Counted from the first letter of the stretch, positions 1 to 7,349 are shown. The stretch is 15,667 nt of DNA from CAZEGC01 sp964511635 (GCA_964511635.1 CAZEGC010000018.1:1-15667), one strand, 5' to 3'. Notes: a model not told the origin generated them from the letters alone. Numbers and translations: made by a program.

Positions 1-2
1 GC

Positions 3-209
3 GGTCCATTCAAGGGTGTGCTTTCAGGCTACTCATCAGGAGGAGTGTTTGGACACCAAGGGGCCAGTGGCTACGTGTGGTCTCGAACTGCGTTTGCCAC
101 TCATGCCAGTAATGCACACCATGGGTTCTTTAATGCAAGTAGTGTTAGCCCTGGACACGCAAGCGGTCGTAATATGGGGCAAGGGGTGCGGTGTTTTTTG
201 AGCTCGTAG
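3..209 (+). CDS. C-terminal end of a secreted FISUMP-like domain protein (partial)
   Basis: The frame is open from the left edge and ends at TAG 207-209, so only the last 68 residues are visible. They carry the signature of the C-terminal lobe of the Fibrobacter succinogenes major paralogous (FISUMP) domain. A GYVWSR motif (usual form G-Y-x-W-S-S-T) is followed by a Ser/Asn/His-rich stretch with SSVSP, then a terminal G-x-G-V-R-C-F (usual form G-F-S-V-R-C-V). In CPR bacteria such domains usually sit on secreted or pilin-like surface proteins with an N-terminal membrane or prepilin segment; that part lies outside the window. The tail is unusually His-rich. Function is unknown, and surface adhesion is only a guess. 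An overlapping frame from position 16 lacks these motifs. No terminator is seen in its own direction; the hairpin at 285-308 faces the other way. Confidence 0.6.
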   Translation, partial: GPFKGVLSGYSSGGVFGHQGASGYVWSRTAFATHASNAHHGFFNASSVSPGHASGRNMGQGVRCFLSS

Positions 210-284
210 TGGACTCGTAGTCTCCATGACGCTGGTTTAAAATTAAGGATATTTGAACTGAGTGAGTCGGCTATAGCGAAATAA

Positions 285-308
285 AAAGAACCCTGGCAAG
301 GGTTCTTT
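285..308 (-). terminator. Intrinsic terminator of tRNA-Pro
   Basis: A perfect 10-bp stem (285-294 with 299-308) has a 4-nt loop and is followed on the minus strand by a T-rich tail (TTTTTATTT including the stem end). It lies 20 nt beyond the CCA end of tRNA-Pro. Confidence 0.8.
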
Positions 309-328
309 GAAAACGATGAATTCGTTTA

Positions 329-405
329 TGGTCGGGGTGAAAGGACTCGAACCTTCGACCTCACGGTCCCAAACCGCGCGCGCTAGCCAACTGCGCCACA
401 CCCCG
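329..405 (-). tRNA. tRNA-Pro (anticodon TGG)
   Basis: The minus strand folds as a full cloverleaf. It has a 7-bp acceptor CGGGGTG/CACCCCG, a 4-bp D stem GCGC/GCGC, and a 5-bp anticodon stem with loop TTTGGGA (anticodon TGG, Pro). The T arm carries GGTTCGAGTCC and the discriminator is A. CCA is encoded. The C1-G72 pair is typical of bacterial tRNA-Pro. Downstream there is a plain terminator and no copy of the tRNA 3' end, unlike tRNA-Gly and tRNA-His in this window. Confidence 0.96.
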
Positions 406-424
406 AAGTGTATAACCTTGAAAA

Positions 425-430
425 ATTATA
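425..430 (-). promoter_or_regulatory. -10 box for tRNA-Pro
   Basis: TATAAT on the minus strand, 19 nt before the mature 5' end of the tRNA. No convincing -35 box is seen. Confidence 0.5.
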
Positions 431-470
431 GCTTATTTGAGTGTAATTTTCTAGTCTTACCCAAACAGGC

Positions 471-476
471 TATAAT
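471..476 (+). promoter_or_regulatory. -10 box placing the bcp start near +1 (leaderless)
   Basis: Perfect TATAAT with 7 nt between its last base and the ATG at 484. Transcription normally starts about 7 nt after the -10 box, so the mRNA would start at or next to the A of ATG. No Shine-Dalgarno sequence is present. Confidence 0.65.
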
Positions 477-483
477 AGACACC

Positions 484-948
484 ATGAAGACAGTACCATA
501 TGATGCACCAAAATTTGAATTAAGTGATGAAGATGGAAATACCCACAGCCTAGCAGATTACGCGGGGAAATGGGTGGTTCTGTATTTTTATCCAAAAGAT
601 GACACGCCAGGCTGTACGACTCAGGCCTGTAGCTTGCGCGATGCTCGCGACGACTTAGCTGACATGGGTGCCGAGATAATCGGTATCAGTAAAGACTCTG
701 CTGCCTCGCATGAAAAGTTTAAAGCCAAGCACTCGCTCAACTTTACGCTATTAGTTGATGAGGCGGGTGAAGTTGTAGAGGCTTATGGTGCATGGGGTAA
801 AAATCAGTTCGGTCGCGAGGGGATACTGCGAAAGACATTTATTATCAACCCAGAGGGTAGGGTCGTTAAAGTGTTCGGTCGCGCCAACCCAGTTGGTCAT
901 GGTCAAGAGATGATAGATACTCTTAGGCAGCTTCAAGGTGTTAGCTAG
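484..948 (+). CDS. bcp: Thioredoxin-dependent peroxiredoxin, Bcp/PrxQ type
   Basis: A 154-residue cytoplasmic thiol peroxidase that reduces H2O2 and organic or lipid hydroperoxides. Thioredoxin-like electron donors recycle it. The peroxidatic cysteine lies in TPGCTTQACS (C44). A second cysteine, C49, sits five residues later, which is the classic PrxQ arrangement for an intramolecular disulfide. Upstream is the FYPKDDTPGC strand-helix signature of the AhpC/TSA fold, and length is normal for the family. The frame is open back to 307, but that extension reads through the antisense of tRNA-Pro, so ATG 484 is chosen. The -10 box at 471-476 also fixes this start. The gene converges with the next gene (10 bp between stop codons), with no obvious terminator between them. 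A role in tolerating host- or oxygen-derived peroxide is inferred. Confidence 0.93.
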   Translation: MKTVPYDAPKFELSDEDGNTHSLADYAGKWVVLYFYPKDDTPGCTTQACSLRDARDDLADMGAEIIGISKDSAASHEKFKAKHSLNFTLLVDEAGEVVEAYGAWGKNQFGREGILRKTFIINPEGRVVKVFGRANPVGHGQEMIDTLRQLQGVS

Positions 949-958
949 AATGTGGCAG

Positions 959-1645
959 TTAGTTCGATTTGCTTTTTGGGATAGGTATATATTTACCCAT
1001 TAATTCCAAGGTCCGCACTAACTCTATCAGTCGCTTGCTGTCTATTAGTTTTATTCGCTCGTGTCTTTTAGGTTCTTTTTTGTATTCATGAGCTTCCTTG
1101 GTGAACATGCTCGTCGTTACGAAATACAGTTCTCCAGTGTTCAGGTTATCTAAGCAAGCATCGCAGAAGCTTTTTAGCTGATTAACTCCAACCTGCCTGG
1201 TGGCATATTGCCGGCACTGAACATAACTTTCGGTGCTGTTTTTCTTGAGACTTATATCAAAACTAGCTTCACCGTCTTGAGCAGCTAGGGATGCTTCGTA
1301 ATCTAGGTGTGTAAATAGTTTTAGAATGTAGAGTTTGAAATCGGTCGATGTAAGTGATTGTATTTTAGCTAACAACTCTAGGTCGCTTAGGTCCTTGTCG
1401 TGCACATTAACTGATACTCTAGTTGGCGCACCTATGGGCCGCTTGCGCGTGGGGTCGACCGGAGCGTTTGCCAGGATTATCGTATTCTTAGCGGCAGGCA
1501 GCTTAGTCGATTTTTGGGGAGGGCGAGAAATGGTTTTTGTCACGCCGTCCCGTCGCACAAGCTGCAGAATCATGACAAAAAGACTAGCTAGTCCTAGGGT
1601 AAAAACTATAATAATCCCGACAGCTAGTTGCTTTTCGCCATCCAT
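959..1645 (-). CDS. Membrane-anchored Mrr-like restriction-endonuclease-fold protein
   Basis: 228 residues. Residues 7-30 form one hydrophobic membrane helix, followed by RR and a basic, Pro-rich linker to about residue 75. Residues 90-200 resemble the Mrr_cat/PD-(D/E)xK fold: a helix (TSTDFKLYILKLFTHLDYEA), an acidic strand ending in FDI (D130), then YVQCRQY (143-147), where active Mrr proteins have V-Q-C-K-x-Y. The catalytic Lys position is Arg145, so nuclease activity is doubtful. A start 15 bases upstream is possible, but those bases contain the TATAAT box, and the ATG at 1645 falls at the predicted +1. Single-TM Mrr-like proteins occur widely and are often not linked to restriction. No methyltransferase is nearby. 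The fold call rests on motif reading only. Confidence 0.6.
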   Translation of the reverse strand: MDGEKQLAVGIIIVFTLGLASLFVMILQLVRRDGVTKTISRPPQKSTKLPAAKNTIILANAPVDPTRKRPIGAPTRVSVNVHDKDLSDLELLAKIQSLTSTDFKLYILKLFTHLDYEASLAAQDGEASFDISLKKNSTESYVQCRQYATRQVGVNQLKSFCDACLDNLNTGELYFVTTSMFTKEAHEYKKEPKRHERIKLIDSKRLIELVRTLELMGKYIPIPKSKSN

Positions 1646-1651
1646 GACTTC

Positions 1652-1657
1652 ATTATA
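1652..1657 (-). promoter_or_regulatory. -10 box for the Mrr-like gene (leaderless)
   Basis: TATAAT on the minus strand with exactly 6 nt before ATG 1645. It overlaps an upstream in-frame ATG at 1660, which argues against that earlier start. Confidence 0.65.
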
Positions 1658-1680
1658 CATTAGGCACGTAGGCGGCCGAT

Positions 1681-2406
1681 TTACCTAGGTAGCTTTAGGG
1701 CGTGTTCGCGGGCAAGATCAGCAAATTTATCATCAATACGACCTGGTGTGAATTGTCCATATCTTTTTACCACTGCCTTTTCGATTAAAAAGTCAGCAAT
1801 CCGTGGATTCTTTGGTAGGAGCGACCCATGTAAATAGCTAGCGATTACGTTACGGTACCTAGCGCCTTCGGTACCGTCTTGATTATTATTGCCAGCGCCT
1901 CGTATGACTGTGCTGAGTGGGCTAGTATTATCGCCCAGAAAAGTTTGGCCGCTGTGATTTTCATATCCAACAATTGATCCGAAATCTTCGCTTTCGGTTA
2001 TGATATTGCCGATTAAACGTTCTTTTCCAGCGATAGTTTCAGCGTCAAGCAGGCCGATACCCCTAATGACTCTGCCGCTAGTCGCAGTAAATGACCTTCC
2101 CAGTAATTGATACATGCCGCATATCATTAGCATTGGCGTATCATTTTCGGCGAGCTTGTGTAGCGTACTTGATAACATCATAAGGTCAGTTTGGATTTTA
2201 TCTTGCCCGGTATCTTGGCCGCCACCACCAATAAGAATATCGGCATCGAGGGGAAATTTATCACCAGGGTTATAGTTTATTAATTCAGGCTTGTAACCAT
2301 GCCACTCTAGTCGGCGCATAATGGTTAATACATTCCCCCAGTCGCCATAAATATTCATATCACGAGAATATATTTGAACCACAGTGATTTTTTTTGGTTG
2401 ATTCAT
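1681..2406 (-). CDS. gatD: Lipid II isoglutaminyl synthase, glutaminase subunit GatD
   Basis: A 241-residue class I glutamine amidotransferase. It releases ammonia from glutamine and passes it to MurT, which amidates the alpha-carboxyl of D-Glu in lipid II to D-isoglutamine at the inner membrane face. Visible signatures: the GGGGQD oxyanion-side loop (60-65), the nucleophile C96 in MLMICGMYQLLG (CGGYQ in most homologues; here the second Gly is Met), and H193 in YLHGSLLPKNP. As in known GatD proteins, the usual catalytic Glu of a full triad is not obvious. R130 in KERLIGN may be the substrate-gating Arg. Length is typical. Its ATG overlaps the murT stop by 4 bp (ATGA), so the two are translationally coupled in the order murT-gatD. 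Confidence 0.94.
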   Translation of the reverse strand: MNQPKKITVVQIYSRDMNIYGDWGNVLTIMRRLEWHGYKPELINYNPGDKFPLDADILIGGGGQDTGQDKIQTDLMMLSSTLHKLAENDTPMLMICGMYQLLGRSFTATSGRVIRGIGLLDAETIAGKERLIGNIITESEDFGSIVGYENHSGQTFLGDNTSPLSTVIRGAGNNNQDGTEGARYRNVIASYLHGSLLPKNPRIADFLIEKAVVKRYGQFTPGRIDDKFADLAREHALKLPR

Positions 2407-3674
2407 GAAACTTCCTCGACATCGGTGATTTTTGCCAGTTCACGACGCAAGGCTGTCATGGCTGTGTAGGTGCAGAAAATTCGCTTAGGTTTATTGCTAG
2501 CAGCAGAGATAAAATGTCGTAAGCCTTCACGGATACTCGGATTAATATGGGTAATTTTTATTCCGTCATACTGCAGCCGTAGTGCCATGTCATAAGCTCG
2601 GACTCCTGAAACTTCCTCGACACCGTGCTGCTTGAGGCTTTCAAACTGAACGTCCCAGAGCCATGACATGTCTCTTCCATCAGCATAGTTATCATTAATG
2701 GCAATCATAGTGGCGTAGTCTTTTGGGCTAAATGATTCCAGTGCTAGGCGAAAGCCACTCGGATTCTTTACTAGCACCAATTCTAAGGGTTGACCGCCGA
2801 CTACTAACGTCTCGCCACGTCCAAAAGCTGGATTGACTGTTTGTAGCGCGTTGACTAATTTCGCATTATCGACCTGTTCGCCCATAACTGCTCTTACTAG
2901 CGTGAGGGCTGCGGCTGCGTTATATACATTATAGATCCCGCGTAAGTTTAGTGCAGCTAGATAAGTGCGACCCTCGATTTCAAACTGAGCTTTATTTTCA
3001 TCGATGGATTTTAATTCAACATCCGCCGGCAATGTACTTGGCTTGCCCGACTGAGGTTCGTGTAAGTCATCATCGCTTGGGAAGTGTGTCTCTAGTTTTT
3101 GATCCAGGCCAAAGTAAACCACCTTTTTGTCTGGTATCGATTTTGCAATATTTGCTACCCTTTTGTCGTGCCGGTTTAGCACTACGGTGCTAGTAGTAGA
3201 TTTTGCGATCCTTTCTAGTAGTTCAGCAGTCTTATCAATTTCACCGAAGCGATCCAGCTGATCTCGCATGACGTTTAATACGAGTGTGTAGTCTGGTGGA
3301 ATCTGCCGCGCAAAATGTACGCCGTGGGCTTCGTCTAGTTCTAGCACGGCAATATCGGCATCTAATTTACCACTGACACTTATGTCTTTTAGTAAGGCTG
3401 CGGCGATACCGCGTGAAAAGTTGCTACCCGTACGGTTAGTGAAAACCTTTAACCCCTGACTTTCAAGCAGCTCTACAACCATTTTCGTAGTCGTGGTCTT
3501 GCCATTGGTGCCACTGACCATTACGATGCCGCGGGGCAGGCTAGATAAGCTACGCTTTATAAAGCTTGGATCGATTTTTTCAACAAAAAGTCCAGGAAAC
3601 GCTGATCCGCCGCCACGCAGACGTGCCGCACGCTGGACTACCTTACCAAGTAAGGTGACATAGTACTTTGTCAT
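2403..3674 (-). CDS. murT: Lipid II isoglutaminyl synthase, Mur-ligase subunit MurT
   Basis: 423 residues. This is the ATP-dependent ligase half of MurT-GatD. It activates the D-Glu carboxylate of lipid II and uses ammonia channelled from GatD. The P-loop GTNGKTTTTK (55-64) and NRTGSNFSRG belong to the Mur-ligase central domain. LELDEAHG (111-118) and LNVMRDQLDRFGE (133-145) are further family blocks. The C-terminal DUF1727 domain carries INDNYADGRDMSWLWD (326-341), which includes the catalytic Asp region. Characterised staphylococcal and streptococcal MurT proteins insert a Cys4 zinc ribbon in the middle domain. Here the matching stretch (about 195-225) has no cysteine and is a short acidic/Pro linker; the only Cys is C401. 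A -10 box 8 nt before the ATG suggests a nearly leaderless mRNA. Confidence 0.94.
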   Translation of the reverse strand: MTKYYVTLLGKVVQRAARLRGGGSAFPGLFVEKIDPSFIKRSLSSLPRGIVMVSGTNGKTTTTKMVVELLESQGLKVFTNRTGSNFSRGIAAALLKDISVSGKLDADIAVLELDEAHGVHFARQIPPDYTLVLNVMRDQLDRFGEIDKTAELLERIAKSTTSTVVLNRHDKRVANIAKSIPDKKVVYFGLDQKLETHFPSDDDLHEPQSGKPSTLPADVELKSIDENKAQFEIEGRTYLAALNLRGIYNVYNAAAALTLVRAVMGEQVDNAKLVNALQTVNPAFGRGETLVVGGQPLELVLVKNPSGFRLALESFSPKDYATMIAINDNYADGRDMSWLWDVQFESLKQHGVEEVSGVRAYDMALRLQYDGIKITHINPSIREGLRHFISAASNKPKRIFCTYTAMTALRRELAKITDVEEVS

Positions 3675-3682
3675 ATAGGGAT

Positions 3683-3688
3683 ATTATA
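3683..3688 (-). promoter_or_regulatory. Extended -10 promoter of murT-gatD
   Basis: TGTTATAAT on the minus strand (extended -10, TGn-TATAAT) with 8 nt before the murT ATG. The leader is 0-2 nt and no Shine-Dalgarno sequence is seen. Confidence 0.65.
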
Positions 3689-3770
3689 ACACTTGGAAAC
3701 GAGCTCGTTCATTTTTATGGGTGATGGCGCGTGTTTTGGCTTAGCTATAACACTCAATAATTATTTAGGT

Positions 3771-3776
3771 TACAAT
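3771..3776 (+). promoter_or_regulatory. -10 box of the membrane protein/Clp-like operon (leaderless)
   Basis: TACAAT with 6 nt before ATG 3783. This spacing selects 3783 over upstream in-frame start candidates. Confidence 0.55.
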
Positions 3777-3782
3777 AAGGTT

Positions 3783-4166
3783 ATGTTATTCATAGGCCTG
3801 ATGCAATGGTGGTACGGTGACGGCTGGCGTGCTCGTGTAGCGCATGTTCGTGAACGATTAGCATCCACGTTGGATTACTTTTCAATAGGGCTACTTTTGA
3901 AAACTCTTTTTTCACCTTTTCGTCAAATATCGGCTGGCAAGGTTCAGGGTCCGGTGGGACTTCAGGTAAGAGCTTTTTTTGATAAGCTAATATCCCGATG
4001 CGTGGGTGCAGTCGTTCGGTCTGTCGTTATGCTGGTTGGAATACTTGCGATTGTGGCTCAGGGATTTATAGGATTTGTAGGTATAATCACCTGGGCCCTT
4101 GTGCCATTAATGCCCGTCGTAGGGCTGATACTTTTTAGCATTGGATGGACGCCATCATGGCAGTAA
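3783..4166 (+). CDS. Small membrane protein coupled to the Clp-like ATPase
   Basis: 127 residues, family not recognised by name. It starts with a WWYGDGWRARV motif. An amphipathic, Arg-rich region follows (LLLKTLFSPFRQI, RAFFDKLISR). Residues 78-122 form two adjacent hydrophobic helices (about 78-98 and 102-122), and the protein ends in GWTPSWQ. The frame is open back to 3693, but the -10 box at 3771 puts the start at 3783; Met7 is an alternative. The last 22 nt overlap the start of the next gene, so the two are almost certainly coupled and probably act together in the membrane. The partner also has a hydrophobic N-terminal pair, so this protein could be its membrane adaptor or substrate. That role is inferred from linkage only. 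Confidence 0.75.
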   Translation: MLFIGLMQWWYGDGWRARVAHVRERLASTLDYFSIGLLLKTLFSPFRQISAGKVQGPVGLQVRAFFDKLISRCVGAVVRSVVMLVGILAIVAQGFIGFVGIITWALVPLMPVVGLILFSIGWTPSWQ

Positions 4167-6583
4167 GTAGCTTTAGTTACAATACTTTACGGGGTGAAAA
4201 GGCTAGATTTGCCGCCAAGCTTACACGTACATGGCGCATACTGCTAGGGGTGTCGATCGCTGCCTCTATAGTGCTGGGAGTCTCGGCACTTGTTCAGGGC
4301 TTGGCTTTTGGTTGGGTCGCGATCGGCGTATCATCAGTGCCTTATATGATTTACCAGTGGTGGTCAGGAGAGTTAAAGTCAGTGCCGCTAGGGAAAACCG
4401 ATAAAATTGATCAAGTTTTAGCAAGCGATGTGCTTGGTCGCCTGCCTAGTCACCCCACCCCTCAGGACATAGCGGTTGCAGCTGCGAACGTGCCGAGTGG
4501 TCTGTTTTTTGCAGCGCGGTATGGTATTAGTGTTGGTTTTTTGCAAAATATAACTTCTAGTGTTGGGGATAGCGAAAAAGTGTGGCAACTTGCCCGAGAA
4601 GTTCGTGACAAAACAAGTAGTCATGAAATTAGCGGAGCAGTACTGGTCGTTGCTTTGATTCGCTCGTATTCAAATCATGAAAACTTGCTCGCTAGCCTGC
4701 ATCTAAGCCTCGGTGACCTGTATGCAGGGGTTCGCTGGTACGAGCGCTTGCAATCTGTGATTAATGAATATAAAAAACCTAAGCGAACTGGCGGTATCGC
4801 TCGCGACTGGTCATTTGGGTACATTCCACTACTGACTAGGTTTGGGCAAAACATTAGTGATCAAATCACACGTGGCGGGTTAATAACCGTTGACCTGGAG
4901 GCTCACAAGAGCGCATTAGATCAACTAGTTGATATATTTGGGGGGTCTCAAAGGCAGAATGCGGCCCTTGTGGGTGCGACCGGATCTGGCAAGACCACAT
5001 TGATCCATGCGTTCGCTGCACGGCTACTGGATGCATCCACGAATTTGCCGGCGAGTTTAAAGTTTCGTCAAGTATTTATTTTAAATGCCGCGTCGCTAAT
5101 TGCCTCAGCGCCAGGTCGCGGTGAGCTAGAGAGCCTTATTATGCAAATACTTAGCGAAGCGTACAGTGCAAAAAATATCATCATTTGCCTGGATGATGCG
5201 CAGCTATTCTTTGAAGAGGGTGTTGGATCAGTTGATCTAACAAATGTGCTGCTTCCGATTTTAGAAGCGGGTAATTTGCGCATGATTTTGACTATGGACG
5301 AGCAGCGACTACTTAAAATTGGGCAGCGCAATCCAGCACTTATCAATGCCTTAAACCGCATAATTGTAGCCCCAGCGTCAAAGAGCGAGACTTTCGCCAT
5401 CATGCAGGAGCAGTTAATTAGTATTGAGTTCAGACGAAAAGTCACCTATATGTACCAAGCCCTAAAAGAAGCATATCGACTGAGTGAACGCTACGTACAT
5501 GACCTTGCAATGCCAGGTAGGGCGCTAAAGTTGCTAGAGGCAGCAGCCAGCTATAGTCAGCAGAATCTAGTAACGTCCAAAACAGTTCAGCAGGCAATTG
5601 AACAAACACTGGATATAAAAGTTGGTGTCGCTGATGATGAAACTGAGCGCGAAAAACTTTTAAATCTGGAAACTTTAATTCACAAGCGAATGATTAATCA
5701 GGTACGGGCAGTTTCGGTGGTGAGCGATGCACTGCGTCGGGCTCGGGCTGGCGTACGCAATCCAGACAGGCCAATAGGTACATTTTTATTCCTGGGCCCG
5801 ACCGGAGTTGGTAAGACTGAACTATCTAAAGCACTAGCTGATGTGTATTTTGGTGGCGAAGAGCGCATAATACGAGTTGATCTAAACGAGTATGTCTTAC
5901 CTGAGGATGTATCACGGCTGATTGCAGATGGGGCCGAGGACCCAAACAGCTTGACTGCGCAAGCTATGAAGCAACCATTCAGCGTGGTGCTGCTTGATGA
6001 AATTGAAAAGGCTCATCCTAATGTGCTAGCGACGCTGCTGCAGCTGCTTGACGAGGGGATTTTACGCGACGTTAAGAACCGCGAGATTAGTTTTAAAGAC
6101 GCGATCATTATCGCCACTAGCAACGCCGGAGCTGATCGCATTCGTGAATATATTGAGCGTGGCTATAAATTAGAGCAATTTGAGAATCAGTTTGTAGACG
6201 AGCTTATTAACACTAATCAATTCAGGCCAGAATTTCTAAATCGCTTTGATGAAATAGTAACGTTCAAGCCGCTTGAGAAGCCAGAACTACTTCAGGTAGT
6301 TGATTTGATTCTAGCGGGCGTCAACAAGACGCTTGCCAGTCAAAAAATAACAGTTCAGGTAGATGAGGATGCCAAGGCTTACCTTGTTGAGGCAGGCTAC
6401 GATCCCCGCCTTGGGGCTCGCCCTATGCGACGCGTCGTCCAGCGGGCTGTCGAAAATACCGTTGCCAAGCAGGTGTTGTCTGGTGCGGCAGGTGCCGGCA
6501 GCATGATTACAGTTACTCGCGATCAAGTCGAACAAATTATAGGCAGCGAGCAATCAGCCAATCAGATTATAGGTAAAGCTTAG
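4145..6583 (+). CDS. Membrane-anchored Clp-like double AAA+ ATPase with degenerate pore loops
   Basis: 812 residues. Two hydrophobic segments (about 31-52 and 54-70) precede a Clp-N-like helical region (about 88-190). AAA-1 has Walker A GATGSGKTT (277-285) but Walker B ends LDDAQ (DD, not DE; 349-353). AAA-2 is canonical in its ATPase core: Walker A GPTGVGKTE (551-559), Walker B VVLLDEIEKAH (614-624), sensor-1 ATSN (657-660), RPEFLNR (694-700) and sensor-2 GARPMRR (757-763). The Clp/Hsp100 stretch LNLETLIHKRMINQ precedes AAA-2. The aromatic pore loops are missing: KYRGEFE of AAA-1 is PGRGELE here (323-329), and the GYVG-containing loop of AAA-2 is replaced by a shorter stretch after SRLI (590-602). 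There is no ClpB-type M domain and no ClpP-docking (I/L)GF/L loop. ATG 4157 is an alternative start. Role unknown: a membrane Clp-like remodeller or scaffold. Confidence 0.88.
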   Translation: MDAIMAVSSFSYNTLRGEKARFAAKLTRTWRILLGVSIAASIVLGVSALVQGLAFGWVAIGVSSVPYMIYQWWSGELKSVPLGKTDKIDQVLASDVLGRLPSHPTPQDIAVAAANVPSGLFFAARYGISVGFLQNITSSVGDSEKVWQLAREVRDKTSSHEISGAVLVVALIRSYSNHENLLASLHLSLGDLYAGVRWYERLQSVINEYKKPKRTGGIARDWSFGYIPLLTRFGQNISDQITRGGLITVDLEAHKSALDQLVDIFGGSQRQNAALVGATGSGKTTLIHAFAARLLDASTNLPASLKFRQVFILNAASLIASAPGRGELESLIMQILSEAYSAKNIIICLDDAQLFFEEGVGSVDLTNVLLPILEAGNLRMILTMDEQRLLKIGQRNPALINALNRIIVAPASKSETFAIMQEQLISIEFRRKVTYMYQALKEAYRLSERYVHDLAMPGRALKLLEAAASYSQQNLVTSKTVQQAIEQTLDIKVGVADDETEREKLLNLETLIHKRMINQVRAVSVVSDALRRARAGVRNPDRPIGTFLFLGPTGVGKTELSKALADVYFGGEERIIRVDLNEYVLPEDVSRLIADGAEDPNSLTAQAMKQPFSVVLLDEIEKAHPNVLATLLQLLDEGILRDVKNREISFKDAIIIATSNAGADRIREYIERGYKLEQFENQFVDELINTNQFRPEFLNRFDEIVTFKPLEKPELLQVVDLILAGVNKTLASQKITVQVDEDAKAYLVEAGYDPRLGARPMRRVVQRAVENTVAKQVLSGAAGAGSMITVTRDQVEQIIGSEQSANQIIGKA

Positions 6584-6611
6584 GGCTGACCGCTTATTAA
6601 GTTACAGTGCA

Positions 6612-7274
6612 CTAATATTTGACTTCTACACCACCCAAAGTGACTTCACCGGTAATTACAAGAATCGGTGCTTTTTTGGAGGTTTCGGTGTTGGCTTTGA
6701 TTTCTGCGCTACCCAACATGGCGTTGACCTGAGATTTAACTACCCAGTCGCGCGGTACGCGTACCTCTATGCCGCCAAGTAGGCAGAACACTTCTAGCGT
6801 AGCCTGTTTTTCAATTGTTGCGTCGCGCAGGTCAAGTTCGACCCCTCCTAGTACTGCTGATACCCTGCCGCCAGTATAGTCTTTTGATGTATTGCGTCCG
6901 CTGATGCCGCTTAGTAATGCGCTCATATTATCAGATTGGCTACCGCCAGCTTTTTTACCTGAAGAAGCTCGCAAAATAGATAATCCAAAAGTAATGATAA
7001 TTAACGGCCAAAATAGTGAAAACACATTAAATTCAATAAGCCTCAAAGCCTCCAGCCAAAAACCAATACCAGCCAGTAAAACTATTCCAGCCCACAGATA
7101 ATTACGCGGATTGCTAATTAACATCATGATACCAGCTATGATTAGTGCAACTGGCCAAAAACTCGTAAAAATTTCATTAAAGTTAACTAGTCCAAAGCTA
7201 TCGAGTAGAGCCCAGACTCCGACTATGATAACTCCCACTCCGGCGAGCGTGCGTAATAAGTAAGGTTTATTCAT
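6612..7274 (-). CDS. LiaF-like envelope-stress membrane protein
   Basis: 220 residues. The N-terminal half has four hydrophobic helices (about 6-30, 36-54, 59-80, 84-100) arranged as two copies of a helix pair. Each pair has an F-x-S/L-F-W-P start (FTSFWPVALII and FSLFWPLIIITFG), as in LiaF-type transmembrane domains. After a short Gly/Ser linker, residues 127-220 are beta-rich with repeated LGG(V/I)E(V/L) units (VLGGVELDL, LLGGIEVRV, TLGGVEVKY), the pattern of the LiaF/cell-wall-active-antibiotics-response C-terminal domain. In Firmicutes, LiaF restrains the LiaRS two-component system. No liaR or liaS is nearby, so only the fold is claimed. The start is fixed by the -10 box 6 nt upstream. 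Only 28 bp separate its stop from the convergent Clp-like gene, with no clear terminator. Confidence 0.72.
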   Translation of the reverse strand: MNKPYLLRTLAGVGVIIVGVWALLDSFGLVNFNEIFTSFWPVALIIAGIMMLISNPRNYLWAGIVLLAGIGFWLEALRLIEFNVFSLFWPLIIITFGLSILRASSGKKAGGSQSDNMSALLSGISGRNTSKDYTGGRVSAVLGGVELDLRDATIEKQATLEVFCLLGGIEVRVPRDWVVKSQVNAMLGSAEIKANTETSKKAPILVITGEVTLGGVEVKY

Positions 7275-7280
7275 ACCCTT

Positions 7281-7286
7281 ACTATA
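7281..7286 (-). promoter_or_regulatory. -10 box for the LiaF-like gene (leaderless)
   Basis: TATAGT on the minus strand with 6 nt (AAGGGT) before ATG 7274. AAGG touches the ATG, too close to serve as a normal Shine-Dalgarno site. Confidence 0.6.
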
Positions 7287-7318
7287 CTAAAAGAGTGTGA
7301 CTTGCGACACACTAAATA

Positions 7319-7348
7319 AATAATGACTAACAATTGCTAGTCATTATT
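7319..7348 (-). terminator. AT-rich hairpin downstream of tRNA-Arg
   Basis: A perfect 11-bp stem (7319-7329 with 7338-7348) and 8-nt loop start 1 nt past the tRNA-Arg CCA end. The minus-strand tail is moderately T-rich. It probably ends tRNA-Arg transcription. Confidence 0.6.
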
Positions 7349-7349
7349 A

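Noticed and set aside
307..483. N-terminal extension of the peroxiredoxin back to 307
   Set aside because: It translates the antisense of tRNA-Pro and lies upstream of a clear -10 box; residues before ATG 484 have no family match.
1335..1688. Plus-strand frame of 117 residues opposite the Mrr-like gene
   Set aside because: Shadow of the minus-strand gene; no motifs, no promoter or ribosome site.
2403..2406. Recoded UGA (Gly) as in some CPR lineages
   Set aside because: TGA functions as the murT stop inside a classic ATGA overlap, and other stops are mixed TAA/TAG/TGA at family-expected ends.
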